Assembly (NCBI GenBank): GCA_903813345.2
Contig: CAIIXF020000003.1
Coordinates: 22,088,931-22,152,930 of the forward strand
Length of the DNA stretch: 64,000 bases
Direction: 5' to 3'
Origin: Owenia fusiformis
Taxonomy: Eukaryota > Annelida > Polychaeta > Sabellida > Oweniidae
Every line of letters starts with the position of its first letter. Within the stretch, counting starts at the first letter, position 1. The translations under genes were made by a program, and so were the position numbers. Below the pieces are notes generated by a model. It was not told where the DNA came from, did no database searches, and saw nothing but the letters and a program-made list of their open reading frames with translations. This document shows, piece by piece, positions 57,641 to 64,000 of this stretch.

Positions 57641-58022
57641 GGCCTAAAAATCACATTTTCAAAGAAAATCTAATTTCTAAAGTTGATATTTGCGACGTAC
57701 ATAGCTTTTTCCCTGGAGACGACGCCATTTCTTGACGATTTCTCTACTGAATAAAATCGGGACGATCACATTCAAATACATCAACATTCACCTTGGATTT
57801 GGTTGCATACTTCTATTGAATAAACAAATGGGATTTTTTGGATCAGTAAAACACAAAAAAAAGGTTCTTAGGGGTAACTAGTTTGTTTGGCAGTTTGAGT
57901 TTTGAGCTAAGCGTGTCAACCTGACTTTGGGTTGTCAATCATTCAATGACGTCAAGTAAGCTTTCACGCGGTTAATAATCGGTTTGGTGCATCGGAAAAT
58001 TAAAATTCGGAAAAACGTTGAT
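57641..58022. other. Non-coding stretch upstream of transposase fragment
   Basis: No recognisable N-terminal transposase part was found here. Confidence 0.4.
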
Positions 58023-58277
58023 ATGCTGGAATGGCTTTGGCAATGCTTTGGTGGTCAGCTCATCAGTCGCAGAACGCAAAACAATCCCCTAGATTTTTAT
58101 CTGTTGGGATATCTCAAAGACAATGTGTATGCTGACTGACAATTGTTGATCTCAGGAGAACAATACCAAATCAAATTGCAAATTGTTGATGTGTGTAGGA
58201 GGGTTTTCAACAACCTTGCTCGCCAGATTCAAATGTGCATAGAGAGGAGAGGTGCCCACCATTTGGAGTGCTCATAA
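58023..58277 (+). pseudogene. Mariner-like transposase C-terminal fragment
   Basis: The frame reads MLEWLWQCFGGQLISRRTQN, then NPLDFYLLGYLKDNVYAD, a stop, and CRRVFNNLARQIQMCIERRG followed by AHHLECS and a stop. This is the usual C-terminal order of DDE transposases of the type with LISRRT, PLDFFLWGYLKDNVY and a RV..N...R...C....G.H tail. The catalytic stretch between RRT and NPLDF (normally with SPDL) is deleted and one stop is internal, so it is inactive. It belongs to a different family from the remnant at 26570-26797. Confidence 0.7.
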
Positions 58278-58374
58278 ACTCTGCCCTCAAATAAATAGAA
58301 ACTAAAGACATCCTGTATCTGTGCATCCGAAGTCGTAGAGTCATATGCTACACCCATACAACCTTCAAAAATAA

Positions 58375-58386
58375 TGTGATAACTAT
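58375..58386. repeat. 12-bp target-site duplication of LINE-3, copy 1
   Basis: TGTGATAACTAT, identical to 60717-60728, directly outside the poly-T (poly-A on the minus strand) end. Confidence 0.9.
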
Positions 58387-60716
58387 TTTTTTTATATATT
58401 TATTATTTAATCGTTTATATATAAACAGTACAATATAGTCCTGCGGCTAGGCAAAAGCATTATTAGCCACATCTAGAATACTTATATAAGGGGTAAACAG
58501 AAAAATTGTAAGCCTAAATGGTAAAAGGCTTAAACTGCCTGGGGTCTCTCGAAACACTGTCTGATAAATAGAGCACTGGATGCAAGTATTTCATGGTTCT
58601 TACTAAGAGAAAGAGATGAGTGACCAAAGAGAAATAAGTCAAGTTTATCTCGTCTATTTTTGCATAAATGCCTGTAGTTCGGAAGTAAATCAAAGCTTAT
58701 GTAGAATGGTTGTCTAATAGGACAAGAAAATATTACATGTTTTGTTGTTTCACTTTTGTCACCACATATACATTCAGGTGAATTTACATTGACAAAGTTA
58801 TGGGCATGAAGGTGAGGATTAAATATGAGGTCAGCTCTTATTCTATTCAAATATATTTCGTCGGCCCTATTAATGCCCAACTCTGAGGCCAATATAATAT
58901 CATAATTATTAAAGAACAATTGACTAATATTATTCTTAAAAGTCTTGATTGTATCACAGTTCCTAATCTTTGAGCTCAATCCGTTGAACTCAGTCATGCA
59001 CAAGAAGGTGGGAGATCTAGAGCGTATTCTTGAGCGACGTAGTGGAACTTGAAAAGGTATTACATTACGAATATCTCTGATATTTGCCTTTTTGTATTTG
59101 TCAAAAATTGTTGAAACATAATGAGGTACATTTCCACATTGAACTTTGAACATAAATGTAAGTCTATGTATCTTTCTACGAATCTCTAAAGTTGGCCAAT
59201 TCAATACATGGAACAGTTTAGTAGACGAGGTTCCAGCAATTGTACCTGCACATATTGTTGCAGCTTCATAATAAAGCCTATCTAGACTCTTCAGAGTTGT
59301 TACGTTTGCACATCCGTACAAAATATCATATAAATCAAAATGAGGCAGAATATAAGAGTTGAACATAAGCTTCAGATGTTTACCACCCAATTTTCTTGAT
59401 ATACTTTCCAAATGGTTTAGCAACTTATCAATTTTATTAGCTGATTCGATAATATGTGGTTCAAAGGTAAGCTGACTATCAAAAACTAAACCAAGATGCT
59501 TGTGGTTATTTACCTTTGGAATGATGTCACCACCCAAAGACAAAGAAGGAGTAAGCAATTCTACTTTCCTAGGGTCAAAGAAATTTAACTCAGCACTTTT
59601 ACTCGCTTTGAACTTTAATTTCCATTTGTCAGACCAATTGTAAATTGCATCTAGATCATTTTGTAATTCAATCATCTTTATATCTATATCACCAGCCTGA
59701 AATGGCTGGTAGATGGACGTATCGTCAGCATAGAGATAACATCTAGAATCAATATGGTCGGTAATGTCATTGATATAGATAAGAAAAAGAAGAGGGTCTA
59801 ATATTGATCCTTGGGGAACTCCAGCGTTGATGTAACTTTCTTTTGACCATTCAGAACTTTGGCCATCGATGACAACTTTGACCCTGCGATTAGTTAAGTA
59901 TGATCTCAACAAAGCGCATACATCAGGACCGAAACCATAACTAGGAAGTTTATTCAAAAGAAGGTTGTGAGGAATTGTGTCAAACGCGGCCGAGATGTAC
60001 AAAAATGCCGCTTTTACATTAAATCCTGCATCTAAATGCTCAGTCAAGTAATCAATTATTTTCAGTAACTGAAATTGAGTACTGTGGCTAGGTAAAAACC
60101 CACTTTGTAGATTATATAATAAATTCTGATCCACAAGAAATTTAAAAACCTTATTAAATATGATTCTCTCAGTAACTTTTGAAAGACAGCTTAAAAGTGT
60201 AATTGGCCTATAATTTGATGGAGTATTTTTGTCACTTTTCTTATGAATGGGAACAATGTTACCAAGCTTCCAGCATTGAGGGAAACAGTTTGTCGCAAAA
60301 ATCTTGTTGATAAGTTTAGATAATGGTTGAGAGAGAGCAGGAGCTGCCAGTTTTAGCATTTTATTACTAATTTGGTCTGGTCCAGAGGACTTATTTACAT
60401 TTAAATTCATCAACGTTTCGAAAACTTCATTGTAATTTGTTGACAGCATGTTGATTGACTCATTTCTAAGCTGTAAAAAAGTATTATCAACAGGCCCTTA
60501 AAAATGAAAACTTTTAATAAAATGATTCAGGAAAATATTGGCTTTCTCTTTGCCTGACCTGACAGTTTTACCCAGATCGTCAACAAGAATAGGTATTGAA
60601 CTAGATCGACTGTTTGAAAATAATTTAGATGTGATGTTCGGATCCAGTAAGATTTTAAACCAAAATGTTGTGTTTCCATTTTACTAATTATCCGCTTTTC
60701 ATGTTCGAGTTTCGCT
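58387..60716 (-). mobile_element. LINE-3: 5'-truncated CR1/jockey-like element
   Basis: It runs from within the linker before RT to a short A tail and is flanked by an exact 12-bp duplication, so both ends are fixed. It is 2330 bp long, related to LINE-2 but clearly diverged. A T-rich segment with TTTATT at 58398 gives the poly-A signal on the minus strand. Confidence 0.92.
58530..60449 (-). pseudogene. LINE-3 reverse transcriptase, catalytic Asp lost
   Basis: An open frame of 639 residues; the ATG is internal, and the same frame continues upstream through one TAA (60500-60498) into SIPILVDDLGKTVRSGKEKA, the linker. Motifs: KSSGPDQISNKM (20-31), NYRPITLLSCLSKVTERI (79-96), LQSGFLPSHS (114-123), FLYISAAFDTIPHN (149-162), VPQGSILDPLLFLIYIND (211-228), YADD (240-243), and CICGDKSETTKHVIFSC near the C-terminus. 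The first catalytic Asp is replaced (Y151 in FLYISAAFD, where the family has FLD), and G218 of SILGP is Asp. With the stop codon this makes it inactive, though most of the frame stays open, suggesting a fairly young insertion from a defective or since-mutated copy. Confidence 0.9.
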
Positions 60717-60728
60717 TGTGATAACTAT
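60717..60728. repeat. 12-bp target-site duplication of LINE-3, copy 2
   Basis: TGTGATAACTAT, identical to 58375-58386, at the truncated 5' end. Confidence 0.9.
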
Positions 60729-63268
60729 GTTGATAGATGTAAAGTATCTGCTACCACAACTGTCTGTAGAAACAAGGTAAATATTATTACGTTTTGGAAA
60801 TAGAAAATACATAAGTCACATTGTTTAATTATTATTCTTAAAAGTTATATCTATCATGTTAATAAATTTTCGATATCGCCCGTGAACACGTTTTATCTTA
60901 CCATTTACAAATCTATATAATTGTAATTTGAGTTGCCTTCTAAGCTTTATGATTGATGCTAAGTTTATTGAAATGTAGCCCCATGTTTTAACTTCATAGG
61001 CTATATTTTAAAACGTTATTTCTCTGGAGATTTCTCAGCCCAAATACATAAATCTATACAATTGATATTATAGCTTACATGATTTTATCTCATAGCATAA
61101 CGCAAAAATATCATTAGAAAAAAAAGTCTTGTCGATACCTATACTTATAATTCCCATACTCTTTGTGTCTAGAAAAACTTGTTTTCGATTTAAAAAGGGA
61201 AAAAGGAAAAAGATAATAAAACATTGTCACGGATTTGGAATTGCTTCCTAAATCCTCTGTTTTACTCACCATTATTTCCGTTCTTGTCATTTTGTTTTGT
61301 AACATTTTACGCACAGGTACTCATCATAACTATAAATCGAAAAACGGCTTATTGAAATGGTGATGTGCGGATCAAATTATACGAATTGATTGTCTGTTTC
61401 CTAAGCTCTGTTGATTCTGTTAATCCTAAAATTGTGTACTCATATCTCATTATTGATCACATTTCGAGTAACCTATAAGTCTCACTTTAAATTACTTAAC
61501 TATTTTAATTACTTTTACAGGAACATTTAGGAACGTCTGCATCATTATTTGAGCGGGCACGTGGTTTGCACCACAAATATTCAGTTTATAACATGTATTA
61601 TTGAATGCATTTGCCACCGTTAATGTTTGTCAAGTGAAATGTTGAACACATTTTTGAAAGCATAATTTGAAATTTTTGTTAAAATGTAACATGACCCCGT
61701 GTACTTAGGAACACTATGCAGTTGTTGGTTTTTGTGGCGGACACCTGGACAATAAACTCCTTATCTAGAGCTCTTAGAAAAGTCAGCTCAAGGATTATAA
61801 CAATATGATCAGATAATCTCTGCACGGGTCCTAAAATATGCTAGAATATTTATTGTACCTGTATCTAATTATATTTTGATTTACATCCAGGCTAATAACG
61901 TGTTTTTTTCTTATGCCAACGACGATAAGATGGACGGCCTATTCCGGTGTAAAAGGGTAGTATATATAGAATTATGGTCCTACTTTCCATTGATTTATAT
62001 GGCGACCTAAATACAACTCTTTCCCTTATTATCGTATCCACAATCAGGGCCAGTAAGGGCCTTTAAAAAAGGTAACCATAATCCCTAGGGGACCATAATT
62101 TCTTTTTACACCGGGCCCAGTTGTTCACTTCAAGTGCCATCTATTTAATGAAGATAAAGTTTATACTTGACACAATTAAACGATTTTTTAAAAGATAGCC
62201 TCTTTCCATGTAATTGTTATAATGGGTAAGAAATGGAATATTGAATTGCTTATATTTGTTTTCAGGACTCGCAAGAGACGCTCTTGTTTGAGCCTGAATA
62301 GGGCAAGGAAAAATTTTATAGCAATGAAGAGGCAAAAGAAGAATTAGCATCAAGTACTGATGAATATGGCAAAATTACGAGGTTCGCGTAACTGTCAATC
62401 AATTTTTGGCGTAACCGCAAATTAAAAATAGTACAATATTATGGCTTAAGTAGAACATATTAGGTGCTTTCCAATGCTCAATTGGCTTTTTATGATCGTA
62501 TGTAGGTTACATCTATATACCCCGAGGTCGTTAGGCAATGTAGACCATGCCCTAACGACAAAAATAAACAAATTGCTAAATTTTGTGTAGTTTTGAATTT
62601 CAAACTCGCTTATTTCATGTTATCCCAGGGCATCAATTTGCAAAGAATACTTTCAAAATATACATTACTAAATGCATCACCGAATGCGATGCCTGCAAAA
62701 ATCCTTCATCCTCTCATTGATACACAGTAGAAGAAAATACTGCACCAACCTTAGTTTTCTGTTCCATCGCGGGCATTTTATTGGATAAATCAGTGATCGT
62801 AGTCGTCTAATCTCGTTTTTAGAGGTGTCGTAACCGTCATGCTATAACACCGTGAATCAGCAAATCATATTGAGTGCTTATGTGAGTTTGTGGTAACGTG
62901 GCCCACATTACATATTTTGAGTCACTATCAATAAATGTCATTACATCAAATAAATTTCTCTTCACAATAATTCCGATCTCACCAGATTTCTTTTTCGCCG
63001 GAGAGTTTTTTTTTAGAGTATTTTTGGCTCATGTCATTCCTTGTCATGTTTATTTTCTAAAAATCACAAAAGTGCATACTTTATTCCAGGAAAACTAAAG
63101 ATTTTTACAATAATATATTATTTTTCTATAAAAATGGTTACCATTCTTATTATTTGGGAGAATTTAAACATTTTCACCCATTTTTGCACTTTGAATCATT
63201 AATAACTTCACCAATTTATAACATATTGTGAATCTTTTGGTAGATATTATATTTTATATTGTAAGGAA
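60729..63268. other. Non-coding stretch
   Basis: No supported gene. CCGGTGTAAAAGG near 61944 and CTTTTTACACCGGG near 62102 form a short inverted pair around about 170 bases, with AGGGACCATAAT and its like inside; it may be a small MITE. Confidence 0.45.
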
Positions 63269-63560
63269 TAGATTCATACTTGCCAACCTACCGTATTTTT
63301 ACGGGAATCTACCGTAAATTTTTCGTTTTTCCGTAAAAAATGACAAACTACCGTAAGAAAATACCATTTTTTCCCGTAAAAACGCCCGTAAAAAAATCTA
63401 CCGTATTTTTCGGAAATCTACCGTAAATCTTTTTCAAAAAAACTAGTTTTTCCATGAGAACGACCGTAAAATCTACCGTAAATTTTTGAAAATCTACCGT
63501 ATTTCTGCTAAAATCAACAGTATTTTTGTCCAAACTACCGTAAAATCTCCCGTTTTTGTT
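63269..63560 (+). repeat. Array of CTACCGTAAATTTT motifs
   Basis: About a dozen variants of CTACCGTAAAATT or CTACCGTATTTTT in about 290 bases, preceded by CATACTTGCCAACC and a TACCGTATTTTTACGGG hairpin. The arrangement (head, hairpin, degenerate short array) parallels 48577, 52532 and 54431. Confidence 0.75.
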
Positions 63561-64000
63561 TGGAACATGCTTAAAATTGAAGTCTTTCTGTACTGTCCCT
63601 GTAATATTCCTTTATCAAACCGAATATAAGGTATCGGCAGGATATTGAATCGATTCAAAATTCTAAATCACATTCCCCGTCCGGGAAAGTCCATGAAGTT
63701 CGTAAACAGACCGTAGAACGTTGTAGCTACGTTCATTCAGTTCGCACACAGTTTAAACCGATTCGGCAACGTTTTGCATAACGCAGTGACAACTGGTTCT
63801 GGTGTGATAGCTATTTTTGTTAATTCGTTCATAAGCAGTTTTTAATACGTTCATCCCGTCTTTATTCCGTCTGCAGTACGTTGGTATCAAGTTTAGATCG
63901 GGTTAAATTGTGCGTTCGTCTGGTCTACACAACGTAACCAAGCAGTTCAATTACGTCCTTAATCAGTTTAAACCAGTTGACAATTAGTTGTACCTCGTTC
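63561..64000. other. Non-coding stretch to the right edge
   Basis: Less AT-rich, with recurring short CGTTC and GTTCAGTT-type words (ACGTTCATTCAGTTCG, ACCGATTCGGCAACG), perhaps another degenerate short-motif repeat running off the edge. Confidence 0.4.

Noticed and set aside
63348-63533. Periodic peptide with NTVDF units
   Set aside because: A by-product of the CTACCGTAAA array.

Overview
The window looks like nuclear DNA of a metazoan, most likely a marine invertebrate; I cannot name the species. It is AT-rich and gene-poor, with long non-coding stretches, three recognisable non-LTR retrotransposons with poly-A tails plus a fourth decayed one, remnants of two Tc1/mariner-type transposases, many short inverted-repeat (MITE or foldback-like) elements, and one animal-type seven-transmembrane receptor. 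I saw no bacterial operon structure, rRNA, intact tRNA or CRISPR array.

Only two host-type genes are supported, both as single long open exons. On the minus strand at 14549-15847 is a complete PLP-dependent alpha-oxoamine synthase whose motifs resemble the bacterial autoinducer synthase CqsA more than the usual animal members of the fold (serine palmitoyltransferase, KBL, ALAS). On the plus strand at 37195-38490 is an orphan class A GPCR that lacks the usual TM3 cysteine and has YRY in place of DRY.

Layout. 1-438: fragment of a LINE ORF1. 439-6930: non-coding, with two MITEs and local duplications. 6935-11438: LINE-1 (zinc-knuckle ORF1, endonuclease, reverse transcriptase, poly-A), broken by one frameshift and one stop; with the 1-438 fragment it may be one element split by a 6.5 kb insertion. 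11.4-14.5 kb: palindromic repeats. 14.5-15.8 kb: the CqsA-like gene. 16134-22689: a giant inverted repeat with two 1.33 kb arms carrying tRNA-like promoters around a 3.9 kb centre. 23-27.7 kb: decayed LINE, a TIR-bounded 2 kb segment and a deleted mariner-like element. 28-37 kb: MITEs and long hairpins in otherwise featureless DNA. 37.2-38.5 kb: GPCR. 38.9-39.3 kb: GC-rich MITE. 40.6-44.7 kb: LINE-2, nearly intact, with a membrane leader and a 2A-like NPGP motif ahead of endonuclease-RT. 48.5-54.4 kb: two related foldback elements with arrays of short CCCGCGAA motifs. 58.0-60.7 kb: transposase fragment and a 5'-truncated LINE-3 with an exact 12-bp target duplication. 63.3-63.5 kb: an array of CTACCGTAAA motifs.

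The host genes show no sign of acting together; most of the recognisable content is mobile DNA. The best candidates for something undescribed are the CqsA-like enzyme in an animal setting, the membrane-leader/2A-like LINE, the giant inverted repeat, and a class of self-similar short-motif arrays that seem to share a common head.
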